Part shown: piece by piece, positions 9,359 through 17,929 of the stretch
Numbering within the stretch: the stretch's first letter is position 1
Layout: every line of letters starts with the position of its first letter
Assembly: GCF_000292345.1 (NCBI RefSeq)
Contig: NZ_ALOU01000021.1
Location: 62,001-126,000 of the forward strand
Length of the DNA: 64,000 nt
Source: Cupriavidus sp. BIS7
GTDB lineage: Bacteria; Pseudomonadota; Gammaproteobacteria; Burkholderiales; Burkholderiaceae
Reading direction: 5' to 3'
Translations under genes and position numbers: made by a program
The notes under the pieces: model-generated
Told to the model about the DNA's origin: nothing
The model's database searches: none
The model's input: only the letters and a program-made list of their open reading frames with translations

Positions 9359-9956
9359 GGCGGGGACCTCCTGCGGGTTGGACGATGTCGGCCGATGCGG
9401 CGCTGACGGCACTGCGCACAACACCCTCGTCGCGCACGGCCACCACGGCGGCGGCCAGCATGCGCCTGCCGCGCGCCAGCCGTGACATCACCGTGCCGAC
9501 CGGAATGTCGGCGATGCGAGCGATGTCGCGGTAGTGCAGTTCCTCCAGTTCACGCAACACCAGTACCTCCCGAAACGCGACCGGCAGCCGTTCAAGCGCG
9601 GCATGCACCAGTCGCATGTCTTCCTCGCGCAACAGCCACTGCTCCGGGTCGCCGGGCGCGCCGTGCCAGTCGGGCAGGTCTCCCTGCGGCGCGGCCTCGT
9701 CGTACTCGGTCTCGGCTGCCGCGCGGCGCTTCTGCCACGTGGTGAACCACGTATTGCGCACGATGGCCAGCAGCCAGGGCCGCGGCTGGTCGCCGCGGAA
9801 ACTCCCGAACAGCCGGAACGCGCGCAGGAACGCTTCCTGCACCACGTCATCGGCGTCGCCCGGATTGCCGCACAACCAGCGGGCGAGGTTATAGGCGGCG
9901 TCCAGATGCGGCAGCACCAGGTCGTCAAAGCGGCGGCGCGTGTTGGCGGCGTCCAA
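9345..9956 (-). CDS. ECF-family RNA polymerase sigma factor
   Basis: The 203-residue protein has the sigma2 region (NLARWLCGNPGDADDVVQEA) and a sigma4 helix-turn-helix (LHYRDIARIADIPVGTVMSR) typical of ECF sigma factors. The start is a TTG at 9956: no ATG or GTG lies in frame before the sigma2 fold, and AAGGA lies at the right distance upstream. It is followed by, and overlaps, its anti-sigma gene. It usually activates its own operon and a small set of envelope genes. The metallophosphoesterase/cupredoxin pair starts 254 bp away on the other strand. Confidence 0.88.
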   Translation of the reverse strand: MDAANTRRRFDDLVLPHLDAAYNLARWLCGNPGDADDVVQEAFLRAFRLFGSFRGDQPRPWLLAIVRNTWFTTWQKRRAAAETEYDEAAPQGDLPDWHGAPGDPEQWLLREEDMRLVHAALERLPVAFREVLVLRELEELHYRDIARIADIPVGTVMSRLARGRRMLAAAVVAVRDEGVVRSAVSAASADIVQPAGGPRHGLQ

Positions 9957-10083
9957 GTCAGTCCTTGCGTGTCGGCTGATCGAAATGGCACAGCACGAAA
10001 TGGCACAGCGGCATGAGTGCGTCTCCCCCGTTATACCGGCGCTGGGGCGATTCTATTCCCGGCGCCGTCCGACGCCAACGGGG

Positions 10084-10124
10084 TTCTCCCCACTCCCGGC
10101 GGGAGTGGGGCTGGGCAGAGGGCC
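10084..10124. repeat. Degenerate REP-like palindrome
   Basis: The sequence CCCCACTCCCGGCGGGAGTGGGG followed by CTGGGCAGAGGGCC keeps the hairpin of the family but changes its core (ACTCCC in place of TCTCCC). It lies in the divergent gap between the ECF sigma gene and the metallophosphoesterase gene and so could affect either promoter. Confidence 0.5.
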
Positions 10125-10209
10125 AGCGCATCAAAATCGGAAACCCCGGGAATAAATCCCCGAGCCGCCCGGTATGACAGTCACCATCCACAGAACGAAG
10201 GAGGCTGTC

Positions 10210-11103
10210 ATGCACGGAAACTGGAGTCGGCGCGACATACTGCGCCTGGCGGGCGCGGCGGGCGGCGCCGTGGTCGCATCGGCACTTCCCGGTTGGGCGG
10301 CGGGGCGCGACGAGGATTTCGTGTTCGTGCAACTGTCCGATTCGCACTGGGGGTTCGAGGGCCCGCCCAATCCGGACGCGCGCGGCACGCTGCCAAAGGC
10401 CGTGGCCGCCGTCAATGCATTGCCAAGCCAGCCCGATTTCATCATGTTCACGGGCGACCTGACGCATTCCACCGACGATCCGGCCGAGCGCCGCCGCCGC
10501 ATGCGCGAGGTGCGCGACATCATCGCGCCGCTGCGCGCCGGGGCGGTGCACCTGATGCCGGGCGAACACGATGCCAGCCTCGATGCCGGCGAAGCGTTCC
10601 GCGAGGTGTTCGGGCAGCCCACGCACTACACGTTCGATCACAAGGGCCTGCACGCGATCGTGCTCGACAACGTGTCCGATCCGGCGGGCATGGTGGGCGA
10701 GGCGCAGCGCAAGTGGCTGGCCGACGACCTGGCAAAGCAGCCGCGCGATGCACGCATCGTCGTGTTCACGCACCGGCCATTGTTCGATCTCTATCCGCAA
10801 TGGGACTGGGCCACGCGTGACGGCGCGCAGGTCGTGGACATCCTGATGCCGTACAAGAACGTCACCGTGTTCTACGGTCATATCCACCAGGAGCATCACC
10901 ATATGACCGGCCACATCGCGCACCACGCGGCGCAATCGCTGATGTTTCCGCTGCCCCCGGCCGGGTCACAGCCCAAGCGCCTGCCGGTGCCGTGGGACGC
11001 CGAGCATCCGTATAAGGGACTTGGCTGGCGCCAGGTAACGGCCACGCCGTCGCCTGAAGGATTCAAACTGGCCGAGGTCACTGTCACCGGGAGCAAGGTA
11101 TGA
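10210..11103 (+). CDS. Tat-exported calcineurin-like metallophosphoesterase
   Basis: The 297-residue protein begins with a twin-arginine signal (WSRRDILRLAGAAGG, cut near PGWAA-GRD). It shows the metallophosphoesterase ladder: LSDSH (D-x-H), FTGDLTH (GD), GEHDAS (GxHD in place of GNHD), VFTHRPL and FYGHIHQEHHH (GHxH). The Asn of the GNHD motif is Glu here, an uncommon change. AAGGAGG precedes the ATG at 10210. The stop overlaps the cupredoxin start by 4 bp, so both are made together. The substrate is unknown; periplasmic phosphodiesters or lipid-linked phosphates are usual. Confidence 0.85.
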   Translation: MHGNWSRRDILRLAGAAGGAVVASALPGWAAGRDEDFVFVQLSDSHWGFEGPPNPDARGTLPKAVAAVNALPSQPDFIMFTGDLTHSTDDPAERRRRMREVRDIIAPLRAGAVHLMPGEHDASLDAGEAFREVFGQPTHYTFDHKGLHAIVLDNVSDPAGMVGEAQRKWLADDLAKQPRDARIVVFTHRPLFDLYPQWDWATRDGAQVVDILMPYKNVTVFYGHIHQEHHHMTGHIAHHAAQSLMFPLPPAGSQPKRLPVPWDAEHPYKGLGWRQVTATPSPEGFKLAEVTVTGSKV

Positions 11104-11483
11104 GCACCACGGTTACCACCACAATGAATCGCCGGACGATGCTGTCCTGGATGATGGCCGCAGCCGTGCTGCCCGCCGTGTCAGTGGTGAGCCGGAGCGA
11201 TGCGGCGGCGCCGCGCGTGATCCCGATGCGCGCGCGGCGCTTTGTGTTCATACCCGATCGCCTGAAGCTCAAGGCCGGGGAGACGGTTGTGCTGGCCATC
11301 ACGGCCGAGGACGTGATGATGGGATTCTCGGCGCCCGACTTCGACGTCCGCGCCGACCTGCCGCCCGGTCAGGCCGTCAAGGTGACGCTGACCGCCGGCA
11401 AGCCCGGCAGCTACGGCTTCCTGTGCGACATCTTCTGCGGGTCGGGCCACGAGAACATGAGCGGTCTGATCGAAGTCGCATAG
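11100..11483 (+). CDS. Free-standing CuA-like cupredoxin (cytochrome oxidase subunit II-type domain)
   Basis: The 127-residue protein has a Tat-like or Sec signal (NRRTMLSWMMAAAVLP) and one cupredoxin domain ending in C109-D-I-F-C113-G-S-G-H117-E-N-M120. That is the CuA pattern C-x3-C-x3-H-x2-M of cytochrome oxidase subunit II and N2O reductase. It lacks the transmembrane helices of a true oxidase subunit. The site that normally reads DV(I/L)H reads D71-V-M-M74, so the first histidine ligand is replaced by methionine. It is coupled by a 4-bp overlap to the metallophosphoesterase. A role in copper handling or electron transfer is inferred. Confidence 0.8.
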   Translation: MSTTVTTTMNRRTMLSWMMAAAVLPAVSVVSRSDAAAPRVIPMRARRFVFIPDRLKLKAGETVVLAITAEDVMMGFSAPDFDVRADLPPGQAVKVTLTAGKPGSYGFLCDIFCGSGHENMSGLIEVA

Positions 11484-11517
11484 CGGGAGCCAACGGCGAG
11501 AGCTACAGGGGGGAGCC

Positions 11518-14500
11518 TCACTCTCCCTCGCCGCCCATGTACTCGTGCGTCTTCTCGTGCGGGGGACGATGCGTGGGCGGCGGCTTGCGGCCCGTGCGCG
11601 CGGCCTTGCGGCGCACGTACCAGTGGTGTGCGCGGTCCAGGTACAGGTAGACCACTGGCGTGCTGAACAGTGTCAGCATCTGCGAGACCACCAGCCCGCC
11701 AACCATCGCGTAGCCAAGCGGCCGGCGCAGTTCGGACCCGGCGCCGTGCCCGAGCATCAGCGGCAGGCCCGCCAGCAGCGCGCACATCGTGGTCATCATG
11801 ATCGGGCGGAAGCGCAGCAGGCACGCCTCGTAGATCGCATCGCGCGGCGCCATGCCGCGTTCGCGCTCGGCCACGAGCGCGAAGTCCACCATCATGATGC
11901 CGTTCTTCTTGACGATGCCGATCAGCAGGATGATGCCGATCAGCGCGATCACCGTGAAGTCGTAGCCGCCCAGCATCAGTACCAGCAGCGCGCCGACGCC
12001 GGCGGACGGCAGCGTCGACAGGATCGTCAGCGGGTGGATATAGCTCTCGTACAGCAGGCCCAGCACGATATACACGGCGATCAGCGCGGCGGCGATCAGG
12101 TACGGCTGCGACGCCAGAGAAGCGCCGAACGCCTGCGCGGTGCCCTGGAACGCGCCGCCCAGCGTGCGCGGCCGGCCCATGCCTGCCAGCGCCTTGGTGA
12201 TGGCTTCCACCGCATCGCCCAGTGACGCGCCCTGCGCGAGGTTGAACGAGATCGTCACGGCCGGGAATTGCCCCTGGTGGCCGATCGACAGGTAGGCCGT
12301 GCGGTTGGTGTCGATTTTCACGAACGATGACAGCGGCACCTGCTCGCCGGTGATTGGCGAGGTCAGGTAGAGCTTGTCGAACAGTCGCGGGTCGTCCTGC
12401 AGTTGCGGCGTGGCTTCCAGCACCACGTGGTAGCTGTTGATCTGCGTGAAGTACTGGGCCACCTGCCGCTGGCCAATCGCGTCATAGATCGTGGAATCGA
12501 TCAGTGCCGGCGTGATGCCGAAGCTCGACGCGCGTGCGCGGTCGATCGTCAGCACGGCCGCCGCCGCGGAGTTCTGCTGGTCGGACGCCACGTCCGCCAG
12601 TTGCGGCAACTGGCGGAATCGTTCGAGGATGCGCGGCGCCCAGCTATTGAGTTCGTCGAGATTGGCGTCGGTCAGCGTGTACTGGTATTGCGTGCGCGAC
12701 AGCCGCCCGCCCACGTTGATATCCTGCCCGGCCTGCAGGAACAGGTTGGCGCCTTCCACCCTGGCCAGCTTTGGCCGCAGCCGCGCGATGATCTCGTCGG
12801 CGGTGGCCGTGCGGCCTTCCTCCTTCGGGCGCAGCGCAATGAAGAAATTGCCGGTGTTGACCGTGTTCTGCCCGCCGGTCATGCCGACGGCAGCGATGTC
12901 GGGGTCGGCGCGCACCACGTCGGCCAGCGCAACCATGCGCGCATTCATCGACCGGAACGAGGCATCCTGCGCGGATTCCGCGGTGCCGAACACAAAGCCC
13001 GTGTCCTGCTGCGGGAAGAACCCTTTCGGGATGACGACGAAAAGGCCCACCGTGATGGCCACGGTCAGAATGAACGTGCACAGCGTCAGGAACTGGTGAT
13101 CGAGCACATGGTCGAGCCCGCGGCGGTACGCGTCGAGCATCGCGTCGAAGCCGCGTTCGAACATCAGGTAGATGCGTCCGTGGTGCCGCGCATGGGCCGG
13201 ATCGTGCGGCTGCAGGAACCGTGCGCACATCATCGGCGTCAGCGTCAGCGAGACGATCACCGAAACCGCGATGGTCAGCGTCACGGTCACCGCGAATTCG
13301 CGGAACAGCCGGCCGACGATGCCGCCCATCAGCAGCAGCGGGATGAACACGGCCACCAGAGAGACGGAGATCGACACGATCGTGAACGCAATCTCGCCGG
13401 CACCCTGCAGCGCCGCGTCCAGCGGCGACATGCCGGCCTCCACGTGCCGATAGATGTTTTCGAGCATCACGATGGCGTCGTCCACCACGAAGCCGACGGC
13501 GATGGTCAGCGCCATCAGCGACAGGTTGTCGCGGCTGTAACCCAGCAGGTACATGCCGCCCGCCGTGCCCAGCAGCGCCAGCGGCACGGTCACGCTCGGG
13601 ATCACCGTGGCCCATACGTCGCGCAGGAACACGAAGATGATGGCGACCACCAGCATGATGGTCAGGATCAGCGTGAACTCGACGTCGGCCTCCGATGCGC
13701 GGATGTTCTGCGTGCGGTCCGCCAGCACGTTGACGTTGACCGAGGCCGGAATCGACAGTTGCAGGCGGGGCAGGGCGGCCTTGATCCGTTCGACCGTGGC
13801 GATCACATTGGCGCCCGGCTGCTTGGTCACGGCCAGGATGATGGCGCGGCCATTGTGGAACGTGTTGTCGGGCGGCGCGGCCGCGCCGGCGAATGCCCAG
13901 CCAGCCAGCCGGTTGTTCTCGGGGCCATCCACGGCGATGCCGACGTCGCGCACGCGCACCGGCGCGCCGTTGCGCCAGGCCAGCACCATGTCGTTCCATG
14001 GTGCGGCACGCGTGAGCTGGTCGTTGGTGTAGACGTTGAATGCCTTGGCCGATCCATCGGTGGCGCCAGTGGGCTGGTTGACCGTGGTCGCGGCAATCAC
14101 GCCGCGGATGTCTTCCAGGCTCAGGCCCATTGCGGCCAGCTTGGCCGGGTCCACCTGGATGCGCACGGCCGGCTTTTGCTGGCCGCCGATATTGACCAGT
14201 CCCACGCCGGCGATCTGCGAGATCTGCTGCGCGAGGATGTTGTCGGCGAAGTCGTTGACGGTGGTCAGCGGCAGCGCTTCCGACTGCACGGACAAAACCA
14301 GGATCGGCGCATCGGCCGGATTGATCTTGCGGAACGTTGGCGGCGTGGGCAGGTTGGACGGAAGCTGGCCACCTGCTGCGTTGATGGCGGCCTGCACGTC
14401 CACGGCGGCGGCGTCGATGCTGCGGTTCAGGTCGAACTGCAGCGTGATCTGCGTGGTGCCCTGGGCGCTGGTCGACGTCATCTGCGTGAGCCCGGCAATC

Positions 14501-14718
14501 AGCGAGAACTGCCGCTCCAGCGGCTGCGCCACGTTCGATGCCATCGTCTCCGGGTTGGCCCCGGGCAGGTTGACCGTGACCTGGATCGTCGGGAAATCCA
14601 CCTGCGGCAGCGGGGCGATCGGCAGCAGCGGCCAGGCGGCCAGCCCGACCAGCAGCAGTGCGAGCGCCAGCAGCGAGGTGCCGATCGGCCGCTTGATGAA
14701 GGTGGCCGAGATACTCAT
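11518..14718 (-). CDS. RND multidrug efflux transporter, MdtB/MdtC-like
   Basis: The 1066-residue protein has the full RND plan: TM1 at residues 13-32 (LLALALLLVGLAAWPLLPIA), a large periplasmic pore/docking domain, TM2-TM6 with the proton-relay pair in GFVVDDAIVMLENI near residue 405, a second periplasmic domain and TM7-TM12. The length and the start (SATFIKRPIGTSLL) match the MdtB/MdtC branch. Its adaptor is encoded 19 bp upstream, so the two form one operon. Only one RND subunit is present, unlike E. coli where MdtB and MdtC pair, and no outer-membrane channel gene follows. It may form a homotrimer and recruit a shared TolC-type channel. Confidence 0.9.
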   Translation of the reverse strand: MSISATFIKRPIGTSLLALALLLVGLAAWPLLPIAPLPQVDFPTIQVTVNLPGANPETMASNVAQPLERQFSLIAGLTQMTSTSAQGTTQITLQFDLNRSIDAAAVDVQAAINAAGGQLPSNLPTPPTFRKINPADAPILVLSVQSEALPLTTVNDFADNILAQQISQIAGVGLVNIGGQQKPAVRIQVDPAKLAAMGLSLEDIRGVIAATTVNQPTGATDGSAKAFNVYTNDQLTRAAPWNDMVLAWRNGAPVRVRDVGIAVDGPENNRLAGWAFAGAAAPPDNTFHNGRAIILAVTKQPGANVIATVERIKAALPRLQLSIPASVNVNVLADRTQNIRASEADVEFTLILTIMLVVAIIFVFLRDVWATVIPSVTVPLALLGTAGGMYLLGYSRDNLSLMALTIAVGFVVDDAIVMLENIYRHVEAGMSPLDAALQGAGEIAFTIVSISVSLVAVFIPLLLMGGIVGRLFREFAVTVTLTIAVSVIVSLTLTPMMCARFLQPHDPAHARHHGRIYLMFERGFDAMLDAYRRGLDHVLDHQFLTLCTFILTVAITVGLFVVIPKGFFPQQDTGFVFGTAESAQDASFRSMNARMVALADVVRADPDIAAVGMTGGQNTVNTGNFFIALRPKEEGRTATADEIIARLRPKLARVEGANLFLQAGQDINVGGRLSRTQYQYTLTDANLDELNSWAPRILERFRQLPQLADVASDQQNSAAAAVLTIDRARASSFGITPALIDSTIYDAIGQRQVAQYFTQINSYHVVLEATPQLQDDPRLFDKLYLTSPITGEQVPLSSFVKIDTNRTAYLSIGHQGQFPAVTISFNLAQGASLGDAVEAITKALAGMGRPRTLGGAFQGTAQAFGASLASQPYLIAAALIAVYIVLGLLYESYIHPLTILSTLPSAGVGALLVLMLGGYDFTVIALIGIILLIGIVKKNGIMMVDFALVAERERGMAPRDAIYEACLLRFRPIMMTTMCALLAGLPLMLGHGAGSELRRPLGYAMVGGLVVSQMLTLFSTPVVYLYLDRAHHWYVRRKAARTGRKPPPTHRPPHEKTHEYMGGEGE

Positions 14719-14737
14719 GAGTGGCTCATCGGAATGC

Positions 14738-15988
14738 TCACTGGCGCGCGATGGGCGTGGCGCGGGGCGCGGCGTTGGTTGCGGCGCTGGTTGCGGCGCT
14801 GGCCGTTCCCGCAGGTGCGCTGGCAGCGCCAGGCCGCGCGGGCGCTTCGGCGATCAGCGCGCCGGGCTGGAGCTTGTACTGGCCGTCGGCCACCACGCGC
14901 TCGCCCGGTTGCACGCCCTTTGCGATCACGGCGCGCGCGCCCTGCAGTTCGTCCACTTCTATCGGCTGGAGCTTCACGGTCTGGTTCGGCTGCACCGCGT
15001 AGACATAGGTGCCGGCATCGTTACGCTGCACGGCGGACGCCGGGATGACCACGGAGCGGGCGCGCTGGCCCAGTACAAGCCGGGCGTTGACGTACTGTCC
15101 GGGCCACAGCAGATGCTTCGGGTTGGGGAAGCGCGCCTTGAGCTGAATCGTGCCGCTGGTGGTGTCGATTGTGTTGTTCAGCAGGATCAGGCCGCCGCGC
15201 CCAAGCGCGACATCCGTGCCCCGCTCGTTGGCAAACACGACCAGTGGCGCCTGGCTGGCCTGCATCGCGCGGTTGATGCGGCCGAACGCGTCGTCGGGCA
15301 GCGTGAAGACGACATCGATCGGGTCGATCTGCCGGATCACGACCAGTCCCGTGGTGTCCGCCGCATGGACGATGTTGCCGGGATCGACCAGCCGCGCGCC
15401 AACCCTGCCGGACAACGGCGCCGTGATCGTCGTGAAATCAAGCTGCACCTTGTCCAGCGCGATCTGCGCTTCGTCGTTGTGCACGGTGGCGATAAGCTGG
15501 TTCACCAGCGCGCGCTGGGTATCGAGCGTCTGGCGCGTGGTCGAATCGACCTTCATCAGTGCCTCGTAGCGCTGCAGGTCCAGCCGGGCATTGGCAAGTA
15601 GTGCCTCGTCGTGCGCCTTGGTGGCCTGCGCCTGCTGCAGTTGCGCCTGGAATGTGCGCGGATCGATCTGCGCCAGCACCTGGCCTTCCTTGACGTCCTG
15701 CCCTTCGACAAAGCCAACGCGCTCAAGCTGCCCGTCCACGCGTGGCTTGACCGTCACCGTTTGCATGGCCTGGACCGTGCCGACGCCGGTCAGGCCAATA
15801 TCGACATCTTCAGCCTGCGCAACGGCCGTGGTGACCACCACGGCCGGATTGGGCTTGGCGGCCTGGTGCGGGAACAGCAGCTTCCCCAGCGGCCTGGCAA
15901 GCAGCCAGACCGCGATGAGCACAATGACGACGATGAGGGCGATGGCCAGCGGCCGCCGGCGAAGTGGGGCAGATGCGGACATGCGCAT
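14738..15988 (-). CDS. RND efflux periplasmic adaptor (membrane fusion protein, MdtA-like)
   Basis: The roughly 416-residue adaptor has an N-terminal anchor (LAIALIVVIVLIAVWLL), a split biotinyl-lipoyl domain (VKPRVDGQLERVGFVEGQDV ... ITAPLSGRVGARLVDPGNIV), a coiled-coil hairpin between them and a beta-barrel domain. The C-terminal tail is Ala/Pro/Ser-rich and disordered. The start is uncertain: ATGs occur at 15988 and 15982, and a TTG at 16012. It precedes the transporter gene and docks it to an outer-membrane channel. The 16-kb-side upstream gap is shared with a divergent small regulator gene that may control both. Confidence 0.88.
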   Translation of the reverse strand: MRMSASAPLRRRPLAIALIVVIVLIAVWLLARPLGKLLFPHQAAKPNPAVVVTTAVAQAEDVDIGLTGVGTVQAMQTVTVKPRVDGQLERVGFVEGQDVKEGQVLAQIDPRTFQAQLQQAQATKAHDEALLANARLDLQRYEALMKVDSTTRQTLDTQRALVNQLIATVHNDEAQIALDKVQLDFTTITAPLSGRVGARLVDPGNIVHAADTTGLVVIRQIDPIDVVFTLPDDAFGRINRAMQASQAPLVVFANERGTDVALGRGGLILLNNTIDTTSGTIQLKARFPNPKHLLWPGQYVNARLVLGQRARSVVIPASAVQRNDAGTYVYAVQPNQTVKLQPIEVDELQGARAVIAKGVQPGERVVADGQYKLQPGALIAEAPARPGAASAPAGTASAATSAATNAAPRATPIARQ

Positions 15989-16223
15989 GACAATGATCGC
16001 TTGACTTGACAAGCATAGTCGTCGCTCGCCATGTGTGATACGACCGTCTTATTACTGTTTATTTCAGGCTCACGATGTGTCTTCGGCGTCAAGCATCCGG
16101 CCGGCGCGCCCGCCTCCAACCAATCTCCTATTGCGCTGCCGCGATGTGCAGCGTAGAAGGTAGGCGGAAGGCCGCAAGCGCCTGCCTTGCATAACAACGA
16201 GAGGGTAAGGAAAAGGGGACAAC

Positions 16224-16508
16224 ATGGAGACTCAGGAAAGCGCCCTGACCATGGCACTGCTGACCGTGCCCGCCCGTGCCGCCATCTGCCGGGCTCTGCT
16301 GGAGGCAGGCGAGGAAGGCCTGCCGGCCGTGGATCTGGCCGAGCTTGCCGGCCTGACGCTGCGGCGCGCCACGCATCACTTCCAGGAGATGGTGCAGGCC
16401 GAGATCCTGGCGCTGGCCATCCGTGACCGCCGTGTCTGCTACGTGCTGAAAGCACGCCGGTCTGTGCGCGAAGCCCTCGATTACGTCGACAATAGCGGCT
16501 TGAACTGA
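16224..16508 (+). CDS. Small winged-helix (ArsR-like) DNA-binding protein
   Basis: The 94-residue protein has an ArsR/MarR-size winged helix: an N-terminal helix (LTVPARAAICRALLEAGEEG), a helix-turn-helix (PAVDLAELAGLTLRRATHHF) and a wing (EILALAIRDRRVCYVLKA). Cys residues at about 22 and 71 do not form the classic ELCVCDL metal site. It lies divergent from the RND adaptor gene and 131 bp before a MASE1-PAS gene, so it could regulate either. Which one cannot be settled from the sequence. Confidence 0.7.
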   Translation: METQESALTMALLTVPARAAICRALLEAGEEGLPAVDLAELAGLTLRRATHHFQEMVQAEILALAIRDRRVCYVLKARRSVREALDYVDNSGLN

Positions 16509-16639
16509 TTGCACCGGCGAGGCCAGCCCGCCTCGCTGTGTACAAATCGCCACACTTTTGGCCGTGCCGGTCAACGGTCTGCCGTGCGTTGTCGTTCAAC
16601 AATGGCGACCGCCAAGAAGCAAGTATCAGGAACATCACA

Positions 16640-17929
16640 GTGAATCTAACCAACCGGGCCGTCACATTGCCGCTCTGGGCGATCTTGTACTTCGTGCTGG
16701 GGTACATCTCGCACCAGATCAATGGGCCGTTTGCGGCAGCCGGCTATATGTGGCTCCCCGCTGGCGTGACCATGGCCGCCTTCATGCTGGCCCCGGTACG
16801 GCGCTGGCTCGGGCTCGGGCTGGCCTTCCTGGCCGCCCAGATGCTGCTGGGCGTGGTGGAAGGGCGCGACGCGTTCCGCATGGTGCTTTTCTCGCTCGAC
16901 GAAATCGGCTTTGCGGCGCTGGCCGTGTGGGTGATCCACCTGACGCGGTTCTCGCTGGAGGGCCTGGCGTTCCTGCGCGGGCTGCTGCTGGCAGGCGTGA
17001 TCGCCAGCGTCGGCGGGGCCGCTTTCGGCGCGGGCTGGTTCTGGTTGTTCCTCGATGTGCCGTTCTGGGCCACCGCCAAGGTGTGGACGGCAGCCGACTT
17101 TGTCGGGGTGCTGATCGTTACGCCGGTGTTTGCCGGCTGGGCGCGCTTTCGCGCCACGCGTTCCGGCGGACGCCGCCCTGCCGAGTTTTTCTTCGGCCTG
17201 GCCGCGCTGGCGTGCGTGCTGGTGGCCGCCGCGGTTGTGTTCGACGGCACGCGGCTGGCGCAGCTCTCGCTTGGCGTGGCGTACGCGCTGACCTATATCC
17301 CGCTGTTCTTCGTGGCCATCGTCGCACTGCTGCTGGGCGGGCGAGGCGGCTCGGTCGCCGTGGCGCTGCTGACGGTGCTTGTGCTGGTCAATACGGCGCA
17401 GGGCGACGGCCCGTTTGCCGAGACCGCGCTGGCCCATGGCGACTCGCTGCTGATCGCACAGCTCTACCTGGCCGTGGCCGCGCTGCTGACGCTGCTGATC
17501 AGCACGCTGCGCACGGCGCGCGAACAGCTTCACGAGCAGGCCGCCACGCGGCAGAACGATGTGGAGCTTGCGCTGGCCGCCAGCGCGCAGCTCGTCTACA
17601 ACCTCGATCCGCATAGCGGCCGCATGCGCTGGTGCGGCAGCGTGGAAAGCGCGCTGGGCATGCCAGAGTCGGCGTTCTCCACGCTCGACGATGTGCTGGC
17701 CTGCGTGCACCCCGACGATCGCGCGGAAGTGCGCCGCCGCTGGCTGCGCGAATGCGATGGCGAGGCGCGTGGCGACCTGACGTTCAGGCTGCTGCTGCCG
17801 GCTGGCGCCACGACGACGGTCGTCGACATGAGCGGCCCGCTGCTTGATGGCGACGACTCGGTCGCGCTGATTGCCGGCGCATGGCGTGTGATCGCCACTC
17901 ACGAAACGGAAGGGCGGCGCGCGGCATGA
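16640..17929 (+). CDS. MASE1-PAS membrane sensor without an output domain
   Basis: The 429-residue protein has an N-terminal MASE1 domain of about eight hydrophobic segments (residues 10-300, including SHQINGPFAAAGYMWLPAG) and one PAS fold (about 310-420, with SVESALGMPESAF and VHPDDRAEVRRRWL), and then stops. No GGDEF, EAL, kinase or HTH domain follows. The GTG at 16640 is preferred because an AGGAAC lies upstream and the 34 codons before it look non-coding. Its stop overlaps the hydrolase start by 4 bp (ATGA), so the pair is translationally coupled, which suggests the sensor acts on or with that enzyme. Confidence 0.78.
   Translation: MNLTNRAVTLPLWAILYFVLGYISHQINGPFAAAGYMWLPAGVTMAAFMLAPVRRWLGLGLAFLAAQMLLGVVEGRDAFRMVLFSLDEIGFAALAVWVIHLTRFSLEGLAFLRGLLLAGVIASVGGAAFGAGWFWLFLDVPFWATAKVWTAADFVGVLIVTPVFAGWARFRATRSGGRRPAEFFFGLAALACVLVAAAVVFDGTRLAQLSLGVAYALTYIPLFFVAIVALLLGGRGGSVAVALLTVLVLVNTAQGDGPFAETALAHGDSLLIAQLYLAVAALLTLLISTLRTAREQLHEQAATRQNDVELALAASAQLVYNLDPHSGRMRWCGSVESALGMPESAFSTLDDVLACVHPDDRAEVRRRWLRECDGEARGDLTFRLLLPAGATTTVVDMSGPLLDGDDSVALIAGAWRVIATHETEGRRAA

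Noticed and set aside
12403..15048. A long open frame (about 880 codons) on the plus strand opposite the RND transporter and adaptor
   Set aside because: It is antisense to two clearly recognised genes, its product is a His/Arg/Gln-rich sequence with no domain, and such long antisense frames are expected in GC-rich DNA with strong codon bias.
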